A DNA stretch of 34,808 bases. Origin: Gammaproteobacteria bacterium (GTDB taxonomy: Bacteria; Pseudomonadota; Gammaproteobacteria; Pseudomonadales; Azotimanducaceae). Below the pieces are notes generated by a model. That model searched no databases and was not told where the DNA came from. It saw only the letters and a list, made by a program, of their open reading frames with translations. The position numbers and the translations under genes were made by a program. The stretch lies in contig JASJXV010000020.1 in the NCBI GenBank assembly GCA_030123805.1, forward strand, positions 1 to 34,808. Direction: 5' to 3'. This document shows, one piece after another, positions 1 through 9,622 of this stretch; position 1 is the first letter of the stretch, and every line of letters starts with the position of its first letter.

Positions 1-31
1 TCATGTCGGTCTGTCTCTTAGCATTTGCTGC

Positions 32-76
32 GCAATCGCCTGCCGATTGCTCGGTTTGGCTTCGCCAAGCCCGAGC
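32..76. other. two adjacent hairpins downstream of dprA
   Basis: Two inverted repeats sit just past the dprA stop. One has 7-bp arms at 32-38 and 44-50. The other pairs 49-54 with 71-76 and continues inward with an imperfect stem around a 3-base loop. Neither is followed by a T-run on the minus strand, so they are not a classical intrinsic terminator. They may end or stabilise the dprA message. An ATG on the minus strand at 4-2 could start the next gene (tsaC in pseudomonads), but only four bases of it are in view. Confidence 0.35.
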
Positions 77-80
77 TAGA

Positions 81-1235
81 TTATCGTCGCAAAGATACCG
101 GAATCAGAGTGTAGCCACCTGAATTTGGCTTGATGATGCCCTTTATCTCGAGTTCAACCAGTGTGGACATCAGTTGACTCACTGCAATACTTGTGTTTTC
201 AACCAGAAAATCCAGATGCATGGTGCCTTGACTCAGCATCTTCAGGATTGCGGTTTCCTCTTTAGAGTAATTATCCGCTTCCAGTTTTTCTGTATGAGAC
301 CTCAGCTCCTCGAGCTGAAATTCACCAAGACCGGTTAATTCCTCAAACACATCGTCGATTCTCTCTACTAATTTGGCACCTTGACGGATTAGCGCATGAC
401 ATCCTCGAGAACCAGGATTATGAATGGACCCTGGCACGGCGAAGACCTCCCGGTTTTGCTCAAGAGCATACTTTGCAGTGATAAGCGATCCGCTGCGCAG
501 ATTGGCCTCAACAACCAGGGTTCCAAGACTCAGACCACTGATTATCCTGTTACGTCTGGGGAAATTCATGGGAAGAGCCTCTGTTCCAAGGGGAAACTCC
601 GATACCAGGGCCCCGTTACCAGATACGATCTGCTCAGCCAGGCTGCGGTGACGAACAGGATATATGCGATCAAGACCTGATCCCAGCACCGCTATGGTTG
701 GCATTGCCCCTTCGATAGCGCCCCGGTGACATTCTCCGTCAATGCCCAGAGCCAAGCCACTGGTAACGATTAGTCCCGCGTTACTAAACTGTCGAGCGAA
801 GGCTTTGGCTGTTTCACGACCCAGCATAGTCGCATTCCTGCTTCCTACCATGGCCAGCTGCAATCCAGACAGGCAGCCTGGATTGCCTTTTACAAAAAGT
901 ATCGGTGGTGGTTTGGCAATCTGTTTCAACAATGCCGGATATTGATCATCGGTATAGGTCAGCAGATCATGCTGATTCTGTTCCATCCATCGCAGGTCCC
1001 TCTCGGCTTGCGCGCGCAGGGGTCCTGCTGTGTTGAAAGATCGAATCTGCTGAATTGATACAGGGTCAATATTTAGTGCCCTGAGTTCTGAAGATTGTGC
1101 GGAATGAAAGATTTCCTGGACAGAATGGTATTTGTCAAAAAGTTTGAGAAATACGGAGGGTCCCACGCCATCAACGCGATGTAGAGCCAACCAGTAGACA
1201 TATTCGGACAACTTTTCTGAGGGCAAAGGTTTCAT
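81..1235 (-). CDS. dprA: DNA-processing protein DprA/Smf
   Basis: DprA protects incoming single-stranded DNA during natural transformation and loads RecA on it. The 384-aa product has the family layout: an N-terminal helical SAM-like region (about residues 10-70), a Rossmann-like DNA-binding core (about 80-295) and a C-terminal winged helix (about 320-378). Diagnostic motifs are VGSRNAT (130-136), SGLALGIDGECHRGAI (159-174) and FPRRNRIISGL (225-235). The start is an ATG at 1235. It lies 238 bp downstream of the LysM gene on the same strand, the same pairing seen next to def-fmt-rsmB in pseudomonads. DprA is widespread in bacteria not shown to be competent, so its presence alone does not prove transformability. 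Family assignment is secure. Confidence 0.95.
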   Translation of the reverse strand: MKPLPSEKLSEYVYWLALHRVDGVGPSVFLKLFDKYHSVQEIFHSAQSSELRALNIDPVSIQQIRSFNTAGPLRAQAERDLRWMEQNQHDLLTYTDDQYPALLKQIAKPPPILFVKGNPGCLSGLQLAMVGSRNATMLGRETAKAFARQFSNAGLIVTSGLALGIDGECHRGAIEGAMPTIAVLGSGLDRIYPVRHRSLAEQIVSGNGALVSEFPLGTEALPMNFPRRNRIISGLSLGTLVVEANLRSGSLITAKYALEQNREVFAVPGSIHNPGSRGCHALIRQGAKLVERIDDVFEELTGLGEFQLEELRSHTEKLEADNYSKEETAILKMLSQGTMHLDFLVENTSIAVSQLMSTLVELEIKGIIKPNSGGYTLIPVSLRR

Positions 1236-1402
1236 CCGTGAAATCCTGTATCACTTTCCGCGTGATTCAGCAGGTGTTCAAATCATACAATTATCTGGTA
1301 GGAAATCCAGCTCTTTAATAACTCTGTGCTGTCTTTGGGAATATCTGCCTTAATCCATACCGGCGGTATCGCTTGTAAATATACTACAACCCTCATGGAA
1401 CA

Positions 1403-1424
1403 TGGCTTTCTACCCCGAAAGCCA
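1403..1424. other. 8-bp perfect hairpin between lysM gene and dprA
   Basis: Arms TGGCTTTC (1403-1410) and GAAAGCCA (1417-1424) flank a 6-base loop, about 50 bp past the LysM gene stop on the minus strand. No T-run follows on either strand, so this is not a textbook intrinsic terminator. It may be a processing or attenuation structure between the two minus-strand genes. The rest of the 1236-1473 gap shows nothing I can name. Confidence 0.35.
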
Positions 1425-1473
1425 GGTTGAGGAGTTTCAGCAGGTGTCTAGCGGGCTGACCGAGAACAGCCGC

Positions 1474-2571
1474 CTATGGGTTAGTAACCAGGTCTCCCAC
1501 TCTGAGGGGTCCATCGGTTTTCAGCACCAGAGCGTAGCTCATTTTCTCAAAGATTCTGAATACCATTAACAATCCGGCGCGTTCAGATGGTAGTTGAACT
1601 CTGCTCCGTCTGAATCCTTGCCGGGCAAATCTATCGCGAATCAATTTGCCGCGTTTGTTGATGGCCAATATATTCCCTGTCCTTAATCCTTCATTGCTGC
1701 CTCGATTGATCACCACCACAGCATGACGACCAACCTGTGTAACTCCACCCAGCACATTCATGATGACGCCTGATACTTCATTTTTCGGTGCAGAAGGATA
1801 GAAAGTTGACTCCACTCTGCTCTGTTCTGTAGGTAACAGCCGATCGCCGATTCTTACATCTTCCTTGACGCTGGTGAGAGCAAAAGTATACAAATCGCCG
1901 TGCTTTTCCAGTACCCGAGCCAAGCCAACTTCAATGGCTTCATATCCCAATATTTCTTTGGTCTCTGGATCGATGTAAACACTGCCCTGACGGTAGATAC
2001 CATACACGGTTGTCTTGCCGTCCCAGGTGCTACCCCGGGCGTAAAAATCATCACCGGGTCCGAATATTAGCCGATCAGACCTTCCCGCAAGTATGTAGGG
2101 AGCGTTGGCAAGGGTTTCCTCTGCAACAATTCTTGCCTTGGTTAACAAACTACTGATTGAATCCAGAGGTATTGCGGGAATGGAACTGCTGATTGATGTA
2201 GCCCTGATCCTGGGTTCCAACCTGATAGTTTCTCTCTTGGACCGGTCTGTAAGTTCAAGGGGTGATAATTTAACTGTTCTTTCGAGGTCTCCTCGTTTAA
2301 GTGTGAGGGTTGGCTGACCCTCCAGGTAGGACAGGATCAGTTCATCACCCGGGAATATCAGATGTGGATTTTCAATCTCAGGATTTATCTGCCAGATTTC
2401 AGGCCAGAGCCAGGCATCTGTTAGAAACATAGAGGCAATGCCCCACAGGGTATCTCCCTGTTTGACTGTATACCGGTCAGGATGACCCGGTTTCAGTATA
2501 TTGACTGCTGCAAAAACCGGAGTTACCAGGATCGTGCTGATCGCCAGTGAAATAAGAAATTTCCTCATCAT
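1474..2571 (-). CDS. secreted LysM-domain protein
   Basis: This 365-aa protein starts with a typical signal peptide (residues 1-22: positive MMRK, hydrophobic stretch, VFA-A cleavage site). A single LysM peptidoglycan-binding domain follows (about residues 33-80, beginning [13 protein letters not shown] and ending FPGDEL). The remaining ~280 residues have no catalytic motif I recognise. It is therefore probably a periplasmic wall-binding protein rather than a hydrolase. The same gene type sits beside dprA and divergent from def in Pseudomonas. ATG at 2571 and ATG at 2568 are both possible; an AGGGA lies just upstream (around 2577-2581). The 172-bp gap to the divergent def must carry both promoters, but I could not pick convincing ones. 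Confidence 0.88.
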   Translation of the reverse strand: MMRKFLISLAISTILVTPVFAAVNILKPGHPDRYTVKQGDTLWGIASMFLTDAWLWPEIWQINPEIENPHLIFPGDELILSYLEGQPTLTLKRGDLERTVKLSPLELTDRSKRETIRLEPRIRATSISSSIPAIPLDSISSLLTKARIVAEETLANAPYILAGRSDRLIFGPGDDFYARGSTWDGKTTVYGIYRQGSVYIDPETKEILGYEAIEVGLARVLEKHGDLYTFALTSVKEDVRIGDRLLPTEQSRVESTFYPSAPKNEVSGVIMNVLGGVTQVGRHAVVVINRGSNEGLRTGNILAINKRGKLIRDRFARQGFRRSRVQLPSERAGLLMVFRIFEKMSYALVLKTDGPLRVGDLVTNP

Positions 2572-2743
2572 GAGAATCCCTTTATCATATGGCCTCCAGA
2601 ATAACTTTTGCTGTCCTCATCTTCTGGCGACTTTACATCTGGATTGTCTATTTATTCCAACGCTATCAAGGACAATTTTATTTACTGATCATAATCTTAG
2701 CAGCACAAGTTGCACTATTACTAGAGGTATATATCAAAAGCGC

Positions 2744-3247
2744 ATGGCATTACTAAACATTTTGGAATTTCCAGACAGCCGGTTGCGAACGAAGGCGACT
2801 CCAATTAAAAACGTAACCGGCAAGTTGATAAAGTTAGCCGATGACATGCTGGAAATAATGTACACTGCACCGGGTATCGGTCTCGCAGCCAGTCAGGTCA
2901 ACGTGCATAAACGCATGGTAGTTGTTGATGTTTCCGAGGATAAAAACCAACCGCTGGTGCTCATTAATCCGAGCATAGGGGTTCTGGAGGGAGAGATTGA
3001 AACAGCTGAAGGATGCCTGTCCGTGCCTGGATTTTATGAGCTGGTCAAGAGAGCGGAATATATTGAACTGGAAGCTATCAACCGGGATGGAGAATGTTTT
3101 AGTATGCAGGCCAGAGGGTTGTTGGCAGTGTGTATTCAGCATGAAATAGATCATCTGGAAGGAAAATTGTTTGTCGATTACATATCCACAGTAAAACGTC
3201 AGCTCATCCGAAGAAAACTGGTCAAATCACACAAACTCAAAGCTTGA
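2744..3247 (+). CDS. def: peptide deformylase
   Basis: Def removes the formyl group from the N-terminal methionine of nascent proteins at the ribosome exit, using a catalytic Fe2+. All three family motifs are present in the 167-aa product: GIGLAASQ (44-51), EGCLS (89-93, metal-binding Cys91) and HEIDH (133-137, metal His133/His137, catalytic Glu134). The reading frame stays open upstream to about 2501. I chose ATG 2744 because the product then begins [15 protein letters not shown], as the family does, and has the usual length. The nearest purine-rich site (AGAGG, 2723-2727) is rather far away. It heads the cluster def-fmt-rsmB, so formylation and deformylation are encoded side by side. Confidence 0.95.
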   Translation: MALLNILEFPDSRLRTKATPIKNVTGKLIKLADDMLEIMYTAPGIGLAASQVNVHKRMVVVDVSEDKNQPLVLINPSIGVLEGEIETAEGCLSVPGFYELVKRAEYIELEAINRDGECFSMQARGLLAVCIQHEIDHLEGKLFVDYISTVKRQLIRRKLVKSHKLKA

Positions 3248-3268
3248 GTTGCCTCCGGGTTAGAGGTT

Positions 3269-4225
3269 ATGAGAATAGTATTCGCAGGCACCCCCGAATT
3301 TGCAGCCAGTCACCTGGATGCCTTGATACAGGCCGGTTTTGAAGTTTGCAGTGTATGGACGCAGCCAGACAAACCCGGGAAACGGGGTACACAACCCGTG
3401 CCCAGCGCGGTCAAAAGACTAGCATCTCGTCACAATATTTCAGTATATCAGCCTGCACGTATAGATCGGGTGGCTATAAAACGGCTCAGCTCTCTGCAGC
3501 CGGATATTATGGCTGTGGTTGCATACGGTCAGATTCTCCCCAAAGCGGCTCTCCAAATCCCAACCTATGGCTGCATTAACGTGCATGCTTCGATTTTACC
3601 CAGATGGCGTGGGGCAGCGCCGATCCAAAGAGCAATTCAAGCCGGTGACGATACCACGGGTATAACCATTATGCAGATGGATCCTGGACTGGACACCGGC
3701 GACATTCTGACGGTGGAACGCTGTTCCCTGGAAAAACAGGATACCTCGGCTAGTTTAATGCAGAAACTCTCCCTTCTTGGTCCAAAGACACTGATCAAGA
3801 CTCTCAGGCTGATATCTTCCGGTGCAGTAAAGCCAATCAAACAGTCCGATACCGGTGCAACCTACGCCCGAAAGCTGACCAAGCAGGAAGCTGCTATTGA
3901 CTGGTCTCTTACAGCGATTGAAATCGAACGAAATATTCGCATGTTGAATCCGTCACCGGTGGCATTCACATGGCTAAACTCGTTGCGAGTGAAACTGTGG
4001 CAGGCTGAATGCTGCAACATGAAAAGAGTAACCGACGCCGTTGCTGGAGAAATCCTTGGCCTGCAAAAAGATGGACTCTTCATAGCCTGTGGGACCGGCG
4101 TACTTAAGATCACAGCACTTCAGATACCAATCGGAAAGGGCAAGATCTTGTCAGCTACCGATCTCCATAATTCACGCAGGGATCTGTTTGTCCAGAGAGA
4201 GATCCTCCAGGCAACTGCAAACTGA
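3269..4225 (+). CDS. fmt: methionyl-tRNA formyltransferase
   Basis: Fmt transfers a formyl group from 10-formyl-tetrahydrofolate to Met-tRNAfMet to make the initiator tRNA. The 318-aa product has the N-terminal formyltransferase domain with the folate/catalytic signature INVHASILPRWRGAAPI (103-119; Asn104, His106) and LDTGD (141-145; Asp142). A C-terminal OB-like tRNA-binding domain covers about residues 205-315. Length and start (ATG after TAGAGG) match the family. It starts 21 bp after def, and its TGA shares one base with the ATG of rsmB (TGATG), so def-fmt-rsmB look co-transcribed and translationally coupled. Confidence 0.97.
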   Translation: MRIVFAGTPEFAASHLDALIQAGFEVCSVWTQPDKPGKRGTQPVPSAVKRLASRHNISVYQPARIDRVAIKRLSSLQPDIMAVVAYGQILPKAALQIPTYGCINVHASILPRWRGAAPIQRAIQAGDDTTGITIMQMDPGLDTGDILTVERCSLEKQDTSASLMQKLSLLGPKTLIKTLRLISSGAVKPIKQSDTGATYARKLTKQEAAIDWSLTAIEIERNIRMLNPSPVAFTWLNSLRVKLWQAECCNMKRVTDAVAGEILGLQKDGLFIACGTGVLKITALQIPIGKGKILSATDLHNSRRDLFVQREILQATAN

Positions 4226-5517
4226 TGGATGCCAGATTAGCAACGATCAAATCTCTGCACAGAGTCATCAGAGATCAGCAGTCGCTGACCACCGCAATGC
4301 AGGATATAGCCCCGTCCATACGTGATGAACAGAAGCCCATCTACCAGCAGATGAACTATGGTTTGCTCAGGCACTACTATTCCCTGGACCTGATGCTTTC
4401 AAAGCTGCTTAAGAAACCGCTTGCTAACCAACATGCCGATCTGAAAATACTGCTACTGCTGGGACTCTACCAAATTGAATATATGAATATTCCCCTGCAT
4501 GCCTGTGTAGATGAGGCCGTAAACACCGCTCGCTTGCTTGGCAAGAACTGGGCAACCGGTTTGGTCAACGGTGTGCTGCGCCAGTATATCCGTCAACGGG
4601 AGAACATTGCCGCGCAATTCACAGAAAATGCAGTTTTTCAATTCGATCATCCCAACTGGTTAATAAAGAAAATTCAACATGCGTGGCCCAACCAGGCTGA
4701 ATCAATTTTGAGGACAAATAATCAGCAGGCGCCGATGACCTTACGCGTTAATTCTATACTGGTCAGTCGCCCGGATTACATCGCTGAATTACGTTCACGC
4801 AATATCAAAGCCCTGCCGTGTCAGTTTTCAGCGTGTGGTATCACCCTGGATTCTGCCCAGGATGCGACGTCGCTGCCCGGATTTGAAGACGGTTATGTCA
4901 GCATCCAGGATGAAGCATCTCAGTTGGCCGCAGACATTCTGAAGCTGCAGCATAACCAATCTGTGCTTGATGCATGCGCTGCCCCCGGGGGCAAAAGTTG
5001 CCATATACTGGAATTCATGCCGGATATTGATCTGGTGTCCCTGGAGCTGGATGAACAACGCATCAATCGCATGGATGACAACATGGTGCGGCTGGGGCTG
5101 TCCCCAAATATCGTCCTCGGAGACGCTCGACAACCCGACAAATGGTGGACGGGAAAGCAATTTGATCGAATTCTTCTGGATGCACCTTGTTCTGCCACCG
5201 GTATTATTAGAAGACATCCCGATATTAAGTTGCTGCGTAAAGAGTCAGATATTGATAAGCTTGCGCTCCAACAACTGACTCTACTGGAGAGTCTCTGGCC
5301 GCTGCTGAAAAGGGATGGCATACTGGTGTACTCTACCTGCTCGATACTACCGGAAGAGAATTACCAGCCCATTCACATTTTCCTGTCCCAAACCCCGGAC
5401 GCTTCTGAACTCTCGATTGAAGCGAATTGGGGATTGAAGACACAGCACGGTCGCCAATTATTTCCTATCAAGCACGGGCATGACGGATTTTACTATGCAC
5501 GCCTTCACAAGAACTAG
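4225..5517 (+). CDS. rsmB: 16S rRNA (cytosine-967-C5)-methyltransferase
   Basis: RsmB (Sun/Fmu) methylates C967 of 16S rRNA using S-adenosylmethionine. The 430-aa product has an N-terminal NusB-like RNA-binding domain (about 1-140). The methyltransferase domain follows, with SAM motif DACAAPGGKS (249-258), DAPCSATG (319-326, Cys322) and YSTCS (369-373, Cys372). The two Cys residues are the product-release and nucleophile cysteines of the m5C RNA methyltransferase family. The start codon overlaps the fmt stop by one base. Function is inferred from family and from the def-fmt-rsmB-trkA gene order known in gammaproteobacteria. Confidence 0.96.
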   Translation: MDARLATIKSLHRVIRDQQSLTTAMQDIAPSIRDEQKPIYQQMNYGLLRHYYSLDLMLSKLLKKPLANQHADLKILLLLGLYQIEYMNIPLHACVDEAVNTARLLGKNWATGLVNGVLRQYIRQRENIAAQFTENAVFQFDHPNWLIKKIQHAWPNQAESILRTNNQQAPMTLRVNSILVSRPDYIAELRSRNIKALPCQFSACGITLDSAQDATSLPGFEDGYVSIQDEASQLAADILKLQHNQSVLDACAAPGGKSCHILEFMPDIDLVSLELDEQRINRMDDNMVRLGLSPNIVLGDARQPDKWWTGKQFDRILLDAPCSATGIIRRHPDIKLLRKESDIDKLALQQLTLLESLWPLLKRDGILVYSTCSILPEENYQPIHIFLSQTPDASELSIEANWGLKTQHGRQLFPIKHGHDGFYYARLHKN

Positions 5518-5593
5518 TGAATCTCTGACGCGACGTCTCCTCGGAATATTACTTGTGAAACGTTGTCTCTAAATCCCGGTAAGTGTTTTATCT

Positions 5594-6967
5594 ATGAAGA
5601 TTATTATCTTAGGTGCAGGTCAGGTTGGTGGAAATCTTGCTGAAAATTTGGCAAAAGAAGACACCGATATCACCGTGGTGGATATCGACAACCTTCGACT
5701 GCGAGAACTCCAGGACAAACTCGATATCAGAACAGTGCGAGGCATGGCCAGCCATCCCGATATTCTGCGGCTCGCGGGTGCCGAAGATGCGGATATGATC
5801 ATCGCCGTGACTAACAGCGATGAAGTGAACATGGTCGCTTGCCAGGTTGCCTATACGGTGTTTCACACCCCAACAAAGATAGCCCGAATAAGATCCACAG
5901 GGTACCTGAAGCAACAGGAAATATTTAAAAATAAGGCCATGCCGGTCGACTTTACCGTCAACCCAGAGCAGATCATCACTAAAGATATCGCTCAGTTAAT
6001 ACAACACCCCGGTGCTTTGCAGGTAATGGATTTTGCCGATGGTCAAGTTCAGCTAGTGGCCGTTAAAGCCTACTACGGAGGTCCACTGGTCGATCAGGAG
6101 TTACGCTACCTGAAGCAACATATTCCTTCCGTGGACATGCGGGTAGCGGCAATTTTTCGACGCGATCGTGCCATTCTCCCTGAAGGCTCCACGGTCATTG
6201 AAGCAGATGATGAAGTGTTCTTTATCGCCGCTACTAAAGATATACCCACGGTCATGAATGAACTGAGGCGTACCGAACGCCCCAACAAGCGTATAATCAT
6301 TGCCGGAGGCGGGCAGATTGGTGCTGGTCTGGCTCGCGCACTGGAACAGCGCTATCGCGTCAGACTGATCGAACGAAATCGCCAAAAGTGCCTGGAATTA
6401 TCCGAAACTCTCGATAAAACCATCGTTCTGGCAGGAGATGCCGGAGAACGAGAATTGCTGCTGGAAGAAAACATCGAAAATACAGATGTGTTTTGCGCCC
6501 TCACTAACGAAGATGAAGTCAATATCATGTCTTCGATGCTGGCGAAGAGCCTGGGAGCCCGGAAAGTAATTTCTCTGGTTAACAATCCTGCTTATGTCGA
6601 TTTGATTCAAGGTGGAGAGATTGATATCGCGATCTCCCCTCAGCAATCTACCCTCGGGAGCATACTCACACATGTAAGAAAAGGCGATGTAGTAAAGGTG
6701 CATTCCTTGCGTAGAGGTGCTGCTGAAGCAATAGAAGCAATCGCCCATGGTGACAAGAACGCCTCTAAAGTGGTAGGCAAGGCTATTGGTAGTATCAACT
6801 TGCCCGACGGCACCAGAATAGGTGCTATCGTTAGAAACGGCCAGACCATCATTGCTCACGACAACGTAGTCATTGAGCCTGATGATCATGTCATCCTGTT
6901 TCTGGTAAATAAGAAACAAATTCCTGAAGTTGAAAAGCTGTTCCAGGCGCCATTGTCGTTTTTCTAA
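5594..6967 (+). CDS. trkA: Trk potassium uptake NAD-binding regulatory subunit
   Basis: TrkA is the cytoplasmic peripheral subunit that gates TrkH in response to nucleotide binding. The 457-aa protein is a tandem duplication of RCK units. The first Rossmann fold begins with [13 protein letters not shown] (residues 5-17) and the second with GGGQIG (238-243); each is followed by a TrkA-C domain. This matches the E. coli length and layout. It sits 76 bp after rsmB and 21 bp before trkH, so trkA and trkH are probably one transcript. Nothing is missing or truncated. Confidence 0.97.
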   Translation: MKIIILGAGQVGGNLAENLAKEDTDITVVDIDNLRLRELQDKLDIRTVRGMASHPDILRLAGAEDADMIIAVTNSDEVNMVACQVAYTVFHTPTKIARIRSTGYLKQQEIFKNKAMPVDFTVNPEQIITKDIAQLIQHPGALQVMDFADGQVQLVAVKAYYGGPLVDQELRYLKQHIPSVDMRVAAIFRRDRAILPEGSTVIEADDEVFFIAATKDIPTVMNELRRTERPNKRIIIAGGGQIGAGLARALEQRYRVRLIERNRQKCLELSETLDKTIVLAGDAGERELLLEENIENTDVFCALTNEDEVNIMSSMLAKSLGARKVISLVNNPAYVDLIQGGEIDIAISPQQSTLGSILTHVRKGDVVKVHSLRRGAAEAIEAIAHGDKNASKVVGKAIGSINLPDGTRIGAIVRNGQTIIAHDNVVIEPDDHVILFLVNKKQIPEVEKLFQAPLSFF

Positions 6968-6988
6968 TTCTCTGGTAAGCAGTATCCC

Positions 6989-8437
6989 ATGCAATTTAAA
7001 ATCGCTTTCAAAACGGTAGGCATGTTACTGATGATGTTCAGCCTCAGTATGCTACCGCCAATGCTCGTGAGCGTTTTATATAGTGACGGCACGACCATGA
7101 TCTTCTGGCGAGCTTTCTACATCACCTTTCTCAGTGGATTTGTACCCTGGCTGCTACTGATCAAGCACAAAGACGAGATGCGAACAAGGGACGGCTTCCT
7201 GGTCACTGTAATGTTCTATCTGGCATTGGGGTCTTTTGGTGCAATACCGTTTATACCCGCCGAAGGTAGTAACCTCAATATTATTGATGCCCTGTTCGAA
7301 TCCATTTCAGGCTTCACTACTACCGGGGCCACAGTAATCACTAATATCGATCAACTACCACCAGCGATACTTTATTACAGACAACAGCTACAGTGGTTAG
7401 GTGGCATGGGGATCATTGTTCTCGCCGTCGCGATACTACCCATGCTCGGTATTGGCGGGATGCAACTATACAGAGCAGAAACTCCCGGTCCGATAAAAGA
7501 TAGTAAATTGACCCCGAGAATCAAGCAGACTGCCGTAGCCTTGTGGTCGATTTACGTTGGACTAACAATAGCATGCTGTGTTTCGTATTGGGTTGCGGGG
7601 ATGAGCTTTTTCGATGCTTTGTGTCACAGTTTTTCTACCGTGGCTATCGGTGGTTTTTCGACCCATGATCAGAGCATTGGCTATTTCAATAGTCCAGCAA
7701 TTGAGTTTATTGCCATCAGTTTCATGCTGATTGCCGGAATCAATTTTGCACTGCATTTTTTTGCATGGAAACAAAGAACACTGCTTCACTATCTACTGGA
7801 TTCTGAGGTAAAGTTTTATTTTACGTTGGTGTTAGTGTTCGCCACATTGACCAGCTATATTCTGTTTACTTCTCATACTTACGACTTCGAAACCTCCATC
7901 CGTTACGGCATATTTGAAGTTGTATCGATTCTGACCACAACCGGTTTTGCTACAGCTGATTTTAGTAGTTGGCCAAGCCTGTTGCCTTTCATGATCTTCT
8001 TCGGTGCTTTCTGCGGCGCTTGTGCCGGTTCGACGGGTGGTGGCATGAAGGTGGTTCGTGTGATGCTAATTTACAAACAAGCTGTACGCGAGATTTATCG
8101 ACTAATTCACCCTAATGCAATCTTTCCGATCAAGCTCAATTCAAAACCGGTATCTGCCAATATCATAGAGGCAGTGTGGGGTTTCTTCTCAATTTATGTC
8201 ATTGTTTATATGGTGACCTTTCTCATACTGATGGCCACCGGGCTGGATTTTATCACGGCTTTTTCTGCGATGGGTGCTTGTCTCAACAATCTGGGTCCTG
8301 GTTTTGGTGATGTTGCTTATCACTATGCTAATATCAACGATACGGCAAAATTAATTCTTTGTTTTGTGATGATAATGGGACGCCTCGAGATCTTTACTCT
8401 GCTAGTACTTTTTACACCTATGTTCTGGCAACGCTAG
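6989..8437 (+). CDS. trkH: Trk potassium uptake channel subunit TrkH
   Basis: TrkH is the inner-membrane K+-translocating subunit. The 482-aa protein is strongly hydrophobic with many membrane spans. It has the four selectivity-filter loops expected from its four M1-P-M2 repeats: SGFTTTGA (107-114), STVAIGGF (216-223), LTTTGF (315-320) and NNLGPGF (433-439). Length matches TrkH/TrkG. It forms the Trk system with the adjacent trkA. The ribosome binding site upstream of ATG 6989 is weak (GGTAAG), which would fit coupling to trkA translation. Confidence 0.97.
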   Translation: MQFKIAFKTVGMLLMMFSLSMLPPMLVSVLYSDGTTMIFWRAFYITFLSGFVPWLLLIKHKDEMRTRDGFLVTVMFYLALGSFGAIPFIPAEGSNLNIIDALFESISGFTTTGATVITNIDQLPPAILYYRQQLQWLGGMGIIVLAVAILPMLGIGGMQLYRAETPGPIKDSKLTPRIKQTAVALWSIYVGLTIACCVSYWVAGMSFFDALCHSFSTVAIGGFSTHDQSIGYFNSPAIEFIAISFMLIAGINFALHFFAWKQRTLLHYLLDSEVKFYFTLVLVFATLTSYILFTSHTYDFETSIRYGIFEVVSILTTTGFATADFSSWPSLLPFMIFFGAFCGACAGSTGGGMKVVRVMLIYKQAVREIYRLIHPNAIFPIKLNSKPVSANIIEAVWGFFSIYVIVYMVTFLILMATGLDFITAFSAMGACLNNLGPGFGDVAYHYANINDTAKLILCFVMIMGRLEIFTLLVLFTPMFWQR

Positions 8438-8628
8438 CTGCTATTTAGTATTTACAGAATAGGGCAGCACTAAACAGGCCGGAGTGTTTTTAGAATGTGA
8501 CAAATCAGAAAATTGGTTAGGCAATTCCGTGCGCCATTTTAATATTGTTAGCATCCAGATCTAACGACAGTTAAGTGTCTTGCATGTGTTAAGCCATGTA
8601 TTAAACAGTGCGGGTAAGGTTATCGGAT

Positions 8629-9225
8629 ATGGCACATAAATGGGATAGCAAATATGCAGACGCACCAGATTCCGGTATTGCTGCTGCTATACTGACCGAA
8701 AATCAGCACCTCTTGCCAGCGTCTGGGCGCGTTCTTGATCTCGCCTGCGGCCTGGGCGCCAACGCTCTGCTGCTAGCATCCAGGGGGTTGGAAACCCATG
8801 CATGGGACACTTCGCAGGTAGCGATCGAGCGACTGCAAACGTTTGCCAAACAACGCAAGTTGCGGGTCAACGCTGTTGTTCGAGATGTTGTAAAGAACCC
8901 ACCAGTGGCCGCCGATTGCTGGGATGTCGTGGTTGTGTCGCACTTTCTCGATCGAGCCTTATGTCGACAAATCAGCGACTCCCTGTCGCCGGGAGGATTA
9001 CTGTTTTATCAAACCTTTACCGAAGCCCGTGTCTCTGAAAATGGACCGAGTAATCCGGACTTCTTGCTGCAGGAAAATGAGCTGCTTGGACTGTTTTCGG
9101 ATCTGATGGTCCGCTTTTACAGGGAAGAGGGTATTCAGGGTGATCCGCAACGAGGCCACCGCAATAAAGCGTATTTGATAGGTCAAAAACCGCCTGTTTC
9201 GAACGATGGTGGAATCACGGATTGA
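8629..9225 (+). CDS. class I SAM-dependent methyltransferase, substrate unknown
   Basis: The 198-aa product has a SAM-binding motif I (VLDLACGLGANALLLASRG, about residues 34-52), an acidic residue after the next strand (HAWDTS, about 55-60) and a motif IV region (WDVVVVSHFLDRALC, about 97-111). It resembles small TehB-like / Methyltransf_25 proteins. Nothing in it identifies the substrate. I chose ATG 8629 over the upstream in-frame GTG 8608 because TAAGG (8615-8619) is spaced well for it and the product then starts MAHKWDSKY, as related methyltransferases do. It stands alone between trkH and the repeat region. The 8438-8628 gap has only a weak imperfect hairpin after trkH with no T-run. Confidence 0.8.
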   Translation: MAHKWDSKYADAPDSGIAAAILTENQHLLPASGRVLDLACGLGANALLLASRGLETHAWDTSQVAIERLQTFAKQRKLRVNAVVRDVVKNPPVAADCWDVVVVSHFLDRALCRQISDSLSPGGLLFYQTFTEARVSENGPSNPDFLLQENELLGLFSDLMVRFYREEGIQGDPQRGHRNKAYLIGQKPPVSNDGGITD

Positions 9226-9288
9226 AATGTCGATGACACGACGGGCTGATATCTAGTAAACCCTGTCACAACCTTCAGGCCTTACTCT

Positions 9289-9540
9289 CCCGCATATTTC
9301 ACGAAGGCGGTCCAAAATGGTTGCCAATCCTGGTTATTTGAACAGGTTAGTCCATCATTCAAGGTGTTTTGAAACATGCATTTTGTACCTGAATGGTTTT
9401 CTGACGGTCCGGCGTCGCGGAATTATGGCTGCGAAGCTGGAACAAAATTGCGCAAGCCACAGCGACGCATATGCCATTCACAATGTTTGTACAACCGCCA
9501 CCATGTCCAGAAATTCCATTCCCTGCATGAAATATGCGGG
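9289..9540. mobile_element. 252-bp MITE-like element, copy 1
   Basis: This stretch is repeated almost exactly at 22847-23098. Both copies are 252 bp, ungapped against each other, with about 18 substitutions (roughly 93% identity by hand count). The ends are inverted repeats: left CCCGCATATTTCACGAAGG (9289-9307) pairs with 9522-9540 at 17 of 19 positions. There is no transposase. I see no target-site duplication beside either copy. A 75-codon open frame (9317-9544) starts inside and runs just past the right end; it is shared by copy 2. Between copies I count about nine amino-acid-changing and five silent codon differences, which does not argue strongly for a protein. It looks like a non-autonomous inverted-repeat element, between a methyltransferase gene and tag. 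Confidence 0.75.
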
Positions 9541-9558
9541 TTAGCAGCTTGCTTTTGT

Positions 9559-9600
9559 CCGGATGCGGCCCACCGGATGCGGCCCACCGGATGCGGCCCG
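9559..9600. repeat. three tandem 14-bp direct repeats
   Basis: Three consecutive 14-bp units, CCGGATGCGGCCCA twice and then CCGGATGCGGCCCG, begin 18 bp after the right end of the MITE-like element. The same unit recurs at 21152-21188. The remaining parts of the 9226-9641 gap (63 bp before the element and the short spacers) hold nothing else I can name. Confidence 0.85.
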
Positions 9601-9622
9601 ATGAGGCTACTTCCGAGGGGTC

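Noticed and set aside
1-4. Start of a further minus-strand gene (tsaC expected by synteny)
   Set aside because: Only an ATG and one base are visible, with a weak ribosome site, so no gene can be supported from this window.
582-597. Possible third parS site in dprA
   Set aside because: TGTTCCAAGGGGAAAC differs from parS at four positions, including the outer arm; too degenerate.
2501-2743. Upstream in-frame extension of def
   Set aside because: The extra 81 residues overlap the divergent LysM gene start and do not occur in peptide deformylases; ATG 2744 restores the family N-terminus.
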